From Coffea arabica (lineage: Eukaryota; Streptophyta; Magnoliopsida; Gentianales; Rubiaceae): DNA of 64,000 nucleotides. Shown here piece after piece: positions 1 through 15,377 of the stretch (its first letter is position 1; each line of letters opens with the position of its first letter). The DNA is taken from positions 2,086,501-2,150,500 of the forward strand of contig NC_092323.1 of NCBI RefSeq assembly GCF_036785885.1, given 5' to 3'. The notes beneath the pieces are model-generated. The model did no database searches. It was not told the DNA's origin and was given only the letters and a program-made list of their open reading frames with translations. A program made the position numbers and the translations under genes.

Positions 1-251
1 TTGATCTCTACTTGCAGGCCACTTGATTGGGATCTGGACTCCTAAAATTGACCTCATTAAATGAAAACTAGCAAAAATAGTCGCAACATTTATAAGTAGT
101 ACATCCAGAGAGCAGAACTAGGGAACTTTGAACTCATGTGTAGGACACATCGAAAAAGTCCAGTTAATATCGAGAAAAGAGAAGAAATCAATTCCTTCTC
201 TTTTGCTTACCGAAGAAATGAAAGCACAAAACGAATAGAGGCATTACCAAC

Positions 252-838
252 CTTGTAGCCAATTGGAGGTGGAATGAGACAATTGTACCGCCGGTGAGGA
301 GGCGGACAATGGCGTTCATAATGCTCCATTAAAGTCAAATTAGGCTTCAATTTGAGTTGATATATCAAGTTTCTATCCAAGCATGGGATCAGTTCCGAAT
401 GATTCAAATCACAAACCTTTAAAAAATATACATATACGTCACCAAATGCAGGATTTCTAATAGAACCACAAAAAAATGCATTTGCAATTATTGCCAAACT
501 TTTCACCAGAAAGAAAAAAAAAGAAAGAGGCCATACAACAATCATTACCAAACTTTTCAAAAGAAACAAATAAACAATTGGAGACATACAGGAATGCTTC
601 TGGGAACTTCAGGGTTACGCTCTTGGTCTTCCGGCAACTCGTCCGAGTAGTATCGCTTCGGCAGGAAGCGGCCCGTTACTGGATCGGCGCCGTCCTCTAG
701 GGGGTCGTCGGCTCTGGGCAGACGTGGAGCGAAGGACGAACCATTGTACAGACAAACCAATCCCAAAAACACAGTTAGCCCGATTAACAGAAACTTAAAC
801 AACTTGGATGTGTTAATAACCTCGTTCTTTTGCCTCAT
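252..838 (-). CDS. PMT-type (DUF248) putative methyltransferase, N-terminal part
   Basis: Two coding exons are visible on the minus strand: 838-590 (83 codons, from the ATG) and 416-252 (55 codons). Both join in phase 0 (donor GTATGT, acceptor AAAG); the donor at 251 (GTTGGT) leads off the left edge. Residues 13-33 form one membrane segment after a short basic N-terminus, which fits a type II Golgi membrane protein. Residues 84-138 carry the family's invariant start of the catalytic region: CDLNHSELIPCLDRN, MEHYERHCPPP, NCLIPPPIGYK. The family (QUA2/QUA3 relatives) is linked to pectin homogalacturonan methylation; the acceptor of this member is inferred. The SAM-binding domain lies outside the window, so the gene is cut by the edge, not broken. 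The family call is firm, the exact orthologue is not. Confidence 0.93.
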
Positions 839-1019
839 TTTCTTTTCCCAGTCAAACCTTTTCGTCTCTGCTTGGTTTTTCGGTGCTGCTGCAGCTGCCG
901 GAACCTCGAGCTAAAAACCCTAGTTGGGCAGCAGCAGATCCATTTCTTCTCAACCTCAACTAGAAAGCAAGGAATATATACTACTAGTAGAATGTAATCT
1001 TTGTCGTCGCTGCGATTTG

Positions 1020-1029
1020 TCTTATATAA
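1020..1029 (-). promoter_or_regulatory. TATA-like box upstream of the PMT-type gene
   Basis: The palindromic CTTATATAAG lies about 180 bases upstream of the ATG at 838. That is a plausible distance for a TATA box plus a 150-base leader. A telo-box-like AAAACCCTAG at 914-923 would fall in the leader or core promoter. This is positional inference only. Confidence 0.4.
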
Positions 1030-1039
1030 GGCACTTAGC

Positions 1040-4000
1040 GATACTGTGGACTTTACTTTTAACTATTACTAGTATAACTTCCAAAAATCTGCGACTTTCC
1101 TTGTCTGGAATAAAAAGATCCTTTCACTCGGGAATCACAATCTTATGTTGAATTAGGAAATTCGATGGAAATACTTCCGTCCTCTGAACGCCGTTGTGCT
1201 GTCAACCGTAGCAGCTGTACACCATCACCAGCTAGCCTCCTCCTAGTCCTGGGAATGGATTAGGTGGGACTTTTATCCTTGTTTCAGCACTGGACGTGAG
1301 AGATGCGCCGTTGATATCTCATCCCCTAACCCAAAAAAAATCCCGGGCACGGTATAGATTTCTGGCATCATATCGAATAATTGCGCGATAATTGGGGGGG
1401 TCTTAAATTCTGTATGTAAGGTGCGTAACGCACGGGAGACAGATATCTTGTGGTGTTAATCACAATTGACATTGGTCGCCACTGGAAGGGCCCGAACGCA
1501 TGGTAAACAACCAAACACGCACAAAGACTTCAATACCTCGATCACGTTGCAGTCCTCCATCATGTTTAGCTGTTTGAAAGCGATCATTTTAAATTTAACA
1601 TGTATTTTTCAATTTTATCATTTAAAAAAGTAATCTTTTAAAATTTTAATGCATATTTAGCGAGGGAATATTTTTAATTTAAAAGATACATATATATAAA
1701 TTTATCAGTACCAATGATTATTATCTCTTCATAAAAGAATGAATTTCTAAAAATCGATTCCAATACTGGGACGGATGAAGTAATATTTTCTTCATTTCTT
1801 TCCAACGTGAATGAATATACTAGTGAAGATAGAAGGTATTGCACTCTAGAGATGCCCAAAAAAAAAAAAAAGAAAGGTAAAAAATCACATGTTTATTTCA
1901 ATCATTATGGTGCACCTCAACAACAAATTGACTAGTGATGTATATAACTACACTTTTACAAGAAAGGTACTATAATACGCATAGATTAGTACACATTGAT
2001 AGATCGGAAATGCTAAGGCGATACATTGGTGTTACTATATTGCATGGTTTTACTCAGATATGTTACTATATATATTGCATGGTTGCTTCCTTCACAGTAA
2101 TGTTTCAAACCTTAAGCCCATCGGGTCGAGGCTCAGGAGATATCCAACTTTTTTAAAAGTTCAGGTGACAGTTGGGCGTCCAAAGACTACCGGCCTTCAG
2201 GGTAAGAATGGGCCTTTCGCTTATCAGCCACGCGTCGAAATGGACGAACTCGAGGTTATGTAGAATTGACCTCTGGTGCAACAAAACTTTAAATATTTGT
2301 TAAAAAAAAATGAATTAATGAAAATGAGTGAAAATTTTTTATTTATGACAAAAAAATTAGTATTTCTACAATTTAAAGGTGAGATTTGCATTTTCATTTC
2401 TAAGTGTAATAGTAGTGTTATTTCCGTACGTGCTTTAACCATTTCGTAAACATTAGTGGAATCTTTTTTTTTTTTTTCTTCTTGGTTCGCACTAGATTCT
2501 GTGTCGTGGAAACCAACTTAGTCCAAATGAGTTGGTCACCAGAGAAAGAGACTTGATTCCGTCATTGGCCGCAGACTGGGAGATCAATTCCCCAATCTTG
2601 CATTCTCAATTAGGTTTTCTTGAAAATTTTTATCAGTGAGTGTACATGTACTTGTTTAGTTCGGTGACAGTTCGGTCTCCTCCAAATCTTCTATTGACTC
2701 TTGTTTATCCATCCCTTCTCTTAGTGCATTGTGAGTTATGAAAAATAAGTCAACTGGAATAAACTACTTAAGGAGAGCCAAGTAAATTTTAATTGGTGTA
2801 GTTTTGACCATTTCTACGTATACTATAAACAAATCTTTCTCTCTTGAAGGCAAAAACTTGGATGGATCTAGTCTACTAGGCCTAGTAGCCCAAATTTTAT
2901 CACTTTTTCATTGTGCATTTAATGATTGAATTACTAGTGAAGTGATGTGAATTTTTTAACTATTCGGTCGATGATGTGTAGGGCCGTAGGTTGAATCTAC
3001 CCAAGTTTTTGCCGCTCTTGAACGTCACACTAACAAATAAATAACATGACATGACAAGGGCTGTCTCTTACAAGGGATAAGTTCGTAAACTTCCCCAAAA
3101 TTTTGTGACCATTTCAAGAAGCATGCCCCCATATTTTGAAATTACACTTTCCTATCCTCTCCTACTTTCACTTTGTCTATTTTTCCCTTCCCTTCCCTCC
3201 TTTCACTTGTGACAGTTTATTCTTCTAAACTTTTCTTCGTTGTTTTTTTGGTGTTTATTTATATTCACGTCATCAACTAATATTTCTATTGCCATTTGCT
3301 CCACTTCCTCTCTTTTATTATTTCCCTCTACATTTATCCATCCCTCTGGATTTGGAATTTTTTTTTAAATGTTGTGCATGGAGTTGGTTCGACTATTCTT
3401 GTTTTATTTTTTTTCTTTTGTGATTTGATTAGTAATGGATAATGGAATTTGATGCTTTTAAAGATCAAGAGCTGGGAAGATAGATATATGGATTTCAAGA
3501 ATTAGGTTATTAAAAGAAAGGATGTTGCTGATTGGCTTTGGACAAAGAGAAAGAAGATGTAAAGGAATTTGGGGGTATGGGATTAGTTGTCCTCTAAGTA
3601 TTCATTTTAACTTTTTAAGCAAGCATGGAGCTGTGTTTAAGTTAAGCTCATATGCAACAGTGAGCATAATTGGATTTTGGGGTTTGTGGTTATTGAATTA
3701 ATTTCTGAGATAGGCATTATTGGTTTAGAAACTTAGAAAATTTGCTTGGCTGGAAGTAGTCTTTAAATGGAATAAGGCAATTAGCAAACTCTCTCTCACA
3801 CACACACACACACACTCTCTCTCTCTCTCTCTCTCTCTCTCAAAAAAGGGTATTTTATGATAACTGCAAAATCTGGCTCACTGGGCCTATTCTATGACCT
3901 AAATATCAAACTCAAGGGAAGGATGTGTAATTTTCAAAATTAGAAAGGAGCTTCTTGAAATTTTCAGAAATCGCAAGGAAGGTGACGTGGGTAAGCGTTA

Positions 4001-4200
4001 GGACTTTTTCGGTTGGATTAAAAAAAAAAGGAAAAAAGAAAAAGGGCAATGATAGCTACTACTTACTACAAACTACAAAGATTAGTCTCTAAAACCAAAG
4101 TGATAGCAATTGTGAAACTTCCATTGTGCTTACGGTTGCCAAAAAGCCGCAAACTCCCATAAATGCAAAAGTCTATCATCTTTTCGCCTTTTTGCCTTTT
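1040..4200. other. Intergenic stretch without a recognisable gene
   Basis: AT-rich DNA with stop codons in all frames and no protein motif that I recognise. It holds a compound (CA)n(CT)n microsatellite at 3789-3841. At 3885-3975 is a stretch resembling the end of a dispersed repeat also seen near 57740-57838, with phrases like 'aactcaagggaagg' and 'gtgtaattttcaaa'. Confidence 0.6.
3789..3841. repeat. (CA)n(CT)n compound microsatellite
   Basis: A run of CA dinucleotides passes directly into a longer run of CT dinucleotides, about 53 bases in all. Similar CT runs occur in the RGLG intron near 6510-6532. Confidence 0.9.
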
Positions 4201-4212
4201 ACCCATTTTTTT

Positions 4213-4482
4213 TTAATTATTTTCTAAAATTCTTTTGCAGTTAACTAACATAATCATTTTTCCACCTTTGATTGCTTCAAAAGATTCGATCTTCCAACAG
4301 AGAAGCCCGGATTCCTCTTTATTAACATTATTGTACATCATCCCGTGATAGGCAACTTCCTCCTCCTCCTCCTCCACCACCTCGTCTTGAAAAAGGAAAA
4401 CAAGAAGAAGAATAATGCAGCAGAGAATCTGTCTCCTGCTACTCAGGTCTGTCTTCTTGTAATCATCCATTTTCTCTGCCAT
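4213..4482 (-). CDS. Unrecognised small ORF, 89 aa, possibly spurious
   Basis: The ORF runs from an ATG in good context (AAGAAATGGC) to a stop at 4213. It encodes a charged N-terminus, one hydrophobic segment (about residues 20-31, ILCCIILLLVFLF), an acidic run of glutamates and a mixed tail. I do not recognise the family. The glutamate run comes from a GGA/GAG repeat, which can create open frames by chance. No splice partner or promoter was identified. It could be a first exon, a small membrane peptide or noise. Confidence 0.25.
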   Translation of the reverse strand: MAEKMDDYKKTDLSSRRQILCCIILLLVFLFQDEVVEEEEEEVAYHGMMYNNVNKEESGLLCWKIESFEAIKGGKMIMLVNCKRILENN

Positions 4483-4899
4483 TTCTTTCTTTCTCTTCCT
4501 AAGAACACAGAACCCTTCAACTAGTATAACAGCATCATGCGCAATCAGATCTCGAAGACGAATGTGGGTTTCGATTTGATGTCCAATAGAGTCGTAAACT
4601 GTTCTATTTTAAGCGCTGAAGAAAATCTGTTACCTTTTCATCTATTCTGAATCGAAAACAAAAAGGGTCAAAATGGTTGTAATATGTTTACGGTTTTGAC
4701 TTGGTTTTTTTTTTCATTTTAATTTTTGGCTTATCTTCCAAGTCATTGGTCGATGAATCGATTTACGTTTCTTTCCTTCGGCTGGTGTATACAGATTTGC
4801 AATTTGTTATTATTACGTGTATTGCCATATTTCTTGACCTTTTGGGTTTTGGATTTTATTCAGACAATAGCAAGTATAGTTGAGTAGCGTTAGGATACT

Positions 4900-5379
4900 A
4901 GTAGACGCTTTCTCCGAAAGCAGCAAGTACCAAGTCCTAGTTGAATACGTTGGGAAGGCTCTTAGGATTAACTGAGGAGATACGTCGGTGCGGCGGTTGT
5001 CCTTCGCATACAAGTCTTCTCTCTGCTTTACCAGCCGGCCGCCTTTTTATTTCTTCCACGGCTTCATTACACGTTTTATTTTGGAATTTTCTCTCGCCCA
5101 GCCAGGCTTTCATACCTTCAAATAAAGTCTCCTTAAACTACTTTTGACCGTTTTATTTCGTTTCGCCGCCATTCCGGGGCCTTGTTACAAGTTATATAGA
5201 GGAAACTTGGTTTGTGTTGACAATTGGGATTTCTTCCTTTTTCATTTCATCCTTGTTTTTGGCGGGTTTTATTTGGGTGGGGTGATTGTTTTGGAGATTT
5301 TTTTTCTCTTTTGATCTGCTGAATTAGGATTATTTTTATTTTTAAGAGTTTTGAGATTTTCGTAGATAAGTTTGACTTG
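4900..5379 (+). other. Upstream and leader region of the RGLG-type gene
   Basis: The stretch before the ATG at 5380 becomes T-rich and pyrimidine-rich, as plant 5' leaders and leader introns often are. An in-frame TTG at 5377 precedes the ATG but is not a likely start. No clear TATA box was found, so the transcription start is not assigned. Confidence 0.4.
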
Positions 5380-8300
5380 ATGGGGGCAAGTAATTCGAGG
5401 GACAACAATTTGAGGCAATCTTCATCATCGTCATCGTGGGATCAATACAACCAGTACCCTCCCTCGGTGGGTTATTCACAAGATAGTTACCCGCAATCAT
5501 ATCAGCAAGATAGTTATAGTTACCCCTCTCGGCCTACTGTTCCGGCATATGGACCACCACCACCGCAGCAGCAGCAGCAACACCATTACCAGGGTACCTC
5601 TTCCCAGAGTTATGGCTACGGGGGTCAGGCGCCTGCTGCGGAGAGGAAGCTTGACAGGAGGTATTCAAGGATTGCTGACAATTATAATTCATTGGAAGAG
5701 GTATGAGGGGTATGAGCATAGATGCCAGGGCATAGTTGCACATCTGAATCTGGAGCTTTTAGAGTCCAATATTTCATGTACATGCATCTCACGTTGCACT
5801 TGGTAAAAAGGTCCTTTTGCAGATGAGAAAAAAGCTGGATTTCATTAATAGGCTTGAAATTCTTGGGAAAAATTTGAAATAAAAGGGGAAAATATTAGTC
5901 TTTAGCAAGTAATATTCCTGGAAACACTGATTGCACCAACACTATATAGCACCTAAAACCCTCCTGGACTGAGCATCAAACCTTTCTGTTCTGCTTTTCT
6001 TTTATGGAGATATATTCCCATCTCGTGGGTTTTGACTGATTTTTTTGAGCATATGATATCCATTATCCATGTCCTCTGAAAATTCTTCTTAAAACTCGTC
6101 AACCAAAACCCTGGTACTGGCCCCGTCGAAAGGTGGTCAAAATGAACTGTTATGTCTCTGTAAAACTTAATCTGCTAAAGTATGACATGGTTTCTTCTGC
6201 AGGTGACTGAAGCTCTTGCCCGTGCTGGCCTTGAATCTTCAAATCTCATTGTCGGTATTGACTTCACCAAGAGTAATGAATGGACAGGTCAGAATCTTGC
6301 ATTTTGTCTGCAAACTTCATTTACTATTATGGTTCACTAATATGTTGAACTTGGATCCATCATCAGGTAGGAGGTCATTTCATGGGCGAAGCTTACATCA
6401 CATTGGAAATACTCTGAATCCCTACGAACAAGCAATATCTATTATTGGTAAAACATTGGCAGCTTTTGATGAGGATAACCAGATCCCCTGTTATGGATTT
6501 GGAGATGGTACTCTCTCTCTCTCTCTCTCTCTCCCCCTACCCTTCCTCCCCCCCCCTCCCCCCAACGGTATTCGGTTATTTGATACATTTCTGAAACTTT
6601 TCCCAGCATCGACACATGATCAAGATGTATTCAGCTTCTATCCTGATGATGGAGTGTGTAATGGATTTGAGGAAGTATTGAGTTGCTACAGAGAGATAGT
6701 TCCTCAGCTGAAACTTGCAGGTTTGACTTACACTTATCCAGTTGTTATACAGTTCTAATAATTGAGCTGATAGTTTATATAACTAACTGAAGCTTGGATA
6801 AACTCTGATGTAGGACCGACATCATTTGCTCCTGTTATTGAAATGGCCACAACTATTGTTGAGCAAAGTGGAGGACAATATCATGTCCTGTTGATTATTG
6901 CAGATGGGCAGGTATGCTTTTGTCTCTGAGCTCACCTTTAATCCAATGGAATGAAATTTAAATCATCATATGATAAATTGATGGCATACTTTATGAAAAG
7001 ATGCATCTCATTGAAAAGGCAACCCTTTTACCTAGTAGTATACTTGCTGCTTGGCAGTAAACAGACTTTATACAACCAATTTCTGGTGGCTAATACCAGT
7101 TTTATGCGATCTCTCTGTCCCTCACACACACACACTCTAACAGGATTATTCTAGATTGACAATGTAGTCTTCATACTGTGGTTGTTGGAGGGGTTCAAAG
7201 CAAGAGAATTGAACTGTATTTAAAAATGGAATTAGCTCCACCTTTTCTATTGTTGTTCTGTGAGGGTTTCTTAAGAGAACTTTTTCCTATTGACTGTTGA
7301 TGCGTCGAATTTTAGAAAAGTTGTCTGTCTTCAGAAAATAGTAATAGTTTTACTGCTAGTATGGAGAAAGATGATCTGATAATGTATTAGTATTTACTAG
7401 TCTGATAGCAGAAATGACTAGTAGCACGAGCACTGTTTGGGAATTAATATTCATTCATTCAGACATTTGTTCATACATCAATAGTAGAGCAAGACATGGA
7501 TTTCTGACCTGATCAGCCGTGTACTTGTTCATGAATTGGCTGGTAATATCTCTCATTTGATATGACTTCTAGTGTTCTGATGGAGGCTAAAGTAATCATA
7601 TATTCTTGGCCATCCTGGTTGTAAATCAGGCTAGGAAATCAAGTTGTTTAATTGTGTTTTCCCAATATAATGTCTGTGGTGACTTGAAGGTTCAATCTGT
7701 TGCTTCCCTTTTTGCTCCCAAAAGTCTTGGGTTACATTCAAATAGTTCAGAGTGGAATGGGCAGAAGATAATTTATGGCCTCTGCCTTATGTTTCTAGTT
7801 AAGAAGTTTCCAAGACAATTTATGGCCTCTGCCTTGTGTTACTCCTATACTTGGGCTTGCCTCTTCTCTGGTTTGTTATCCCATCATGCAATTGTTTTAT
7901 GAGTTTGTATTGTCTGGGGACCTTGGTTTTATATTCCAGTGCAAGGATTTCCTCTGATGAATTGGCTTATGAAGAAGCTCTATAGATGAGATTTGGAGAT
8001 TAAAAGGTGTTATACTTTGAAACTAATCTGAAAAGAAATTATGTATCCAAACATTCAAATTGTTTTGCTTTTTATCTTGATTGTATACTGAAATAGTCAA
8101 TTATACAAGGTTTAGTGCTATGCTTTTAATTTCATACTAGAAGGTATCATTTTGTCAGTTGAATGTATAATGTTTCATCAAGGATTGATTATCATCACAG
8201 GTGACTAGAAGCGTTGACACTGGGCGTGGTCAATTGAGTCCCCAGGAAAAGAAAACTGTTGAAGCAATTGTGCAAGCCAGGTAATTTAGTCAGGTTGATA

Positions 8301-9525
8301 GTAAAGTTCTACTTTCTTTTGTATTCCCCCCTTCAGGCTAAATGAGTTAGTGTCCTTCTTGTAGCATTGAGTTCATTATCTTTATTTTCCCTTTTTTTCC
8401 AGCAAGTTTCCCTTGTCCATAATATTAGTTGGGGTTGGAGATGGACCCTGGGACATGATGAAGGAATTTGATGACAACATTCCTGCTCGAGACTTTGATA
8501 ATTTTCAGGTCAGAAATTTTCCTTTAGTCCTTTTTTTTTTTCTTTCTTTGGGTGGTGGGATGCATGTAGGGGGATTTCAGCGTATGTTATTACCTATACA
8601 CGGACTGTATTCATCGGTTTCATTCAGTCTGATTAATTGCTGAAAATTTCTTTCTAATCTTCAGTTTGTCAATTTTACGGAAATCATGGCAAAAAATGTA
8701 CCTCAATCTCGAAAAGAGACAGAATTTGCGCTTTCAGCTTTGATGGAGATCCCTGCTCAATATAAAGCAACAATGGAGCTTGGTTTATTAGGGTAACAAA
8801 TACTGCTTCCTTCCCGACCCTCCTTTCTCTCCTAGCCTTTTCTACCCACCAGAAGGGGGAAATCATTGCTCTGATTGGATCTTAGTTTTTGTTTTATCTA
8901 AAACTTATCATTTCCTACTGTATGGTGCAGTGGGAGGAAAGGCTATTCTCCTGGAAGGGTTTCGCTGCCACCTCCTATGTACGGCGCAGCTTCATTCAGT
9001 GACAAGAAACCTTTACGGGCAACTAGTTTCCAGAAGAGCACAAGTTCTTATTATGACCACAGCAGCTCCTTTGACGCGGCTCCATCTGCTCCAAGCTCTA
9101 CTTACGAGAGCCAGGTATATACCTACCTAGCAACCCTACAATCATAATATGCATGTGGATGGTCTGTGAAAGATAGATACTTGCTGGGAAAATATTGAAT
9201 TGCTGGTGTTGGGAGTTGTCAAGCAAATGGTTTTGTGGATTGAGAATGTCATTAAGACGTGCTAATGTTCTAACTTGGTCTTCTACAGCTTTGTCCTATT
9301 TGCCTTAGTAACTCGAAGGACATGGCCTTTGGTTGTGGTCATCAGGTACGAAGAAAGTAGTTTCCAATGACAAGAAGTCTGTCAAGATTTCTGGGTTTTG
9401 TCTATAGTACTAAAATGTGCCTTATATATGTGCTCTCTCTCCAGACGTGTTGCGATTGCGGACAAGATCTTCACGTATGCCCAATCTGTCGTAGTCCAAT
9501 TCAGACCAGAATAAAGCTCTACTAA
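5380..9525 (+). CDS. RGLG2: RGLG1/2-type RING E3 ubiquitin ligase (copine/vWA plus RING)
   Basis: Eleven exons join in frame to 464 aa: 5380-5700, 6203-6287, 6367-6507, 6607-6720, 6814-6911, 8201-8280, 8403-8508, 8665-8792, 8931-9114, 9289-9345, 9445-9525. The protein starts MGASNS, an N-myristoylation signal. Next comes a Tyr/Gln/Pro-rich disordered region (to about residue 90), then a copine-like vWA domain from about 108 with the MIDAS-like DFTKSN at 127-132 and blocks such as [16 protein letters not shown] and [13 protein letters not shown]-terminal RING (about 421-455, CPIC...CGHQTCC...CPIC) ends in QTRIKLY. Family members attach Lys63-linked ubiquitin chains, sit at the plasma membrane, and act in auxin, apical dominance and drought signalling. 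Length and motifs match Arabidopsis RGLG1/RGLG2; which of the two is the closer counterpart cannot be settled here. The exon 5-6 intron is long (1.3 kb). Confidence 0.97.
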
Positions 9526-11299
9526 GCCAGCATCTCTGCAACATCAATATCCACCGACAGCGCGTGTCTGCTGCCATTTTTTATTAGCTAGCTAGCGTTC
9601 CAAATTCTTTTATGATTTGTTTGTATGTGTGTAAAAGGCGGTTTCATGAGGAGAGGTAGTTGGTTGCTTGGATCGTTTCGAGTGCTAAAAGGAGGAAAGA
9701 GTGGGGGTTTCAGTGCCGAATAGTAACATCAGAAGATGCAACTGACTCTTGGGAGTGAGTTGGAAACAGCGGCTTGGCTGAGAGTAAGAGCATCCTGTCA
9801 TCTTTTCTTGTACAGCGGTAGCGGTTCTAAGATTCGTTGTAGGAGGATAGCAAATAAACTAACCCTGTGGACTACTTTTCTGCAGTTTGCGCTCCTATGT
9901 GGTTCCTTTATTGTCTTGAGCAAAAATAATGTGTCTCTGAATCGTTTGCAATCAAAAATCAAATGATGATTTTACAGTCTTCTTATATCGGTAAGGCAGA
10001 TAATTAGCCAAATTGTTTCTTCTGAAGCAAAATTTAAGAACGAACACTGGACTGAAGCATAATTTTGTCGGGAACGTTTCTTTGAGCTCTGGATCCTAAG
10101 CTGTGAGATAATTAGCCAACTTTTGCCCCTTTTTCCCTTCTTCTTCTTATTATTATTATAGGGTGCAATGTATGTAGAAGAACAAATAGATGCGTTGAAA
10201 TTATTAATCCTATTGCATCTTCATAAAAGACGGTAATGTGTCTCCAAATACTACGGCTACCATTTGCTCTGGAGGCTGGTTGGGGGGGCAGCGGGCGTTG
10301 ACTCTCCCATACGGAGAAAATAAAAAAATAAACGCTTTAACTGCGCGTGTTCCCATTCCAAAATCTCATCCGCAATTAGTGGGCGGCCTTGATGGTGGGT
10401 GGGTTCTGTAGGAAATTAACCCACAGAAATATGCAACAAAGACTGACCTTGGAAATAAAATAATGAGCAGCGGCGCGGCGGTTTTGAAACGAAGACAGAT
10501 ATATATGAATTTGGCAGCGACCGATATTTTATTTCTTGAACCATCGGCACTTTCTCTCGCGACAACATGTGTATGTATACATTACAGGCAGAAGAAGATG
10601 TTAAACTCCCAAATAATAGAATACTAGTATCATGCATTGCCTCCCTCAATCAGAAGAAGATCTTCCTACTTGGTTTATTATTTTGATAATTAGATTAGAA
10701 TTGGTATCATTATTTTTTGGTAATTGGATAGAAAATAGAGTTGAGCCACGTTTCGACATTACAATTAGAATAGATTATGTTTTTCTATTCAAGAACTTGA
10801 GAGAAAATGGTCATCAATTGACTAATAGGCCTTCCGTTCCGTGCTCCTTTTGATATTTATTTGATTGAGAAGAGAAGCTGTGTAAATTCTTTTGCCTCCT
10901 CCTTAGTTTAATCATAATGTAACCGGCCAAAGTCTCAAGGCAGTTTTACAAGTGCTTGGCCAAAATGATTCAGCATTTTTCCGCACATCTTAGAATGTGA
11001 GATAGAAAAAAAATAGACTGAGGATTCAAAACGAAATGCGACCCAACTTTCGAACTCCAATCAAGTCTGTGATTGCCATGAAACCTTCAATTCCATTAAA
11101 AATGGCTCCAACTTAACAATAATAACAACCTTCTTTCTAAATTATTATACTAAAAACACCAATGGATAACCTTAATTCTTTTTCTCCTTCCAATGCTAAA
11201 TTTCTCCCTAAACAAATTATATAGAAAATGAAACTATGGAGCCGAAGCCCTGCCTTGTACCGGTTAGGCTTCCTTTTCTCTTTTTTCTTTTTTTTTTTT
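9526..11299. other. RGLG 3' region and tail-to-tail spacer to the P450
   Basis: About 1.8 kb separates the RGLG stop from the P450 stop, and the two genes converge. The first 450 bases probably hold the RGLG 3' UTR. The rest shows no convincing ORF, RNA gene or transposon end. Confidence 0.6.
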
Positions 11300-14751
<3,452 letters not shown>

Positions 14752-14805
14752 TTTTATTTTGTTTTTCGACCTTTTTGCAAGAAAATGCAGCGGCTCCCCT
14801 GTGAG

Positions 14806-14813
14806 CTTTTATA
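14806..14813 (-). promoter_or_regulatory. TATA box of the CYP724-type gene
   Basis: TATAAAAG on the minus strand lies 55 bases upstream of the ATG at 14751. This predicts a start near 14780 and a very short leader. Confidence 0.65.
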
Positions 14814-14829
14814 AGCTTAAAATTCTATC

Positions 14830-15233
14830 GTAATCATTTAATGCTTTACACTATTTTCCTTTTAAGAAAAAGTGTCAATATTTTTCTTTCTTTCTTTCTT
14901 TCTTTTTTTTTGGGGTTGGGGGAAATCAGAATAGGTAAAATTAGTGAAACCACGTGCCGTGAATCTACAGATGATGCACGTATTCAAGCCGAACAGCGAA
15001 GTCGATGAAAGCAGACAAGTCCTATCCTACACAGTACACAGTACATTGATTGAAGACAAGGATACCGCATCAATGTTCTTGGAATTGTTCTCCCGAAATA
15101 TAGGTTGTATATTGATGTACTCTTTTGGGTTAAAGCGTGTACGTTAATGTACTTGTATATAGTGACGTACCTTAACAAAATCTTGAATATATCTGCGGAA
15201 GATGATTGGGTCTCCACAACTGGCCCAAATAAT
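14830..15233. other. Intergenic stretch upstream of the P450
   Basis: Holds a CTTT-type microsatellite near 14884-14905 and otherwise unremarkable sequence. No gene seen. Confidence 0.6.
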
Positions 15234-15236
15234 TTA

Positions 15237-15374
15237 GGACCCGTTTGGCAAGTGAATTTTTTTTTTATGTTTATCTAAAATTTTGAGAATTTTTTTTGAG
15301 ATTATTGTGGTTAAAGACGTTAAAAAATTTGTAGCAGATAAACTTGACAAAAAACCTGCTTGCCAAACAAGGCC
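15237..15374. mobile_element. Tourist-like (PIF/Harbinger) MITE
   Basis: A 138-bp element starts GGACCCGTTTGGCAAG and ends with the near-reverse complement CTTGCCAAACAAGGCC. It is flanked by TTA at 15234-15236 and 15375-15377. A TTA target duplication with GGSCnnGTTTGG-type ends is the hallmark of Tourist/Harbinger MITEs. It has no coding capacity. Confidence 0.85.
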
Positions 15375-15377
15375 TTA

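Noticed and set aside
5534-5806. Overlapping frames on both strands within RGLG exon 1
   Set aside because: Shadows of the Gln/Pro/His-coding repeats of the real frame.
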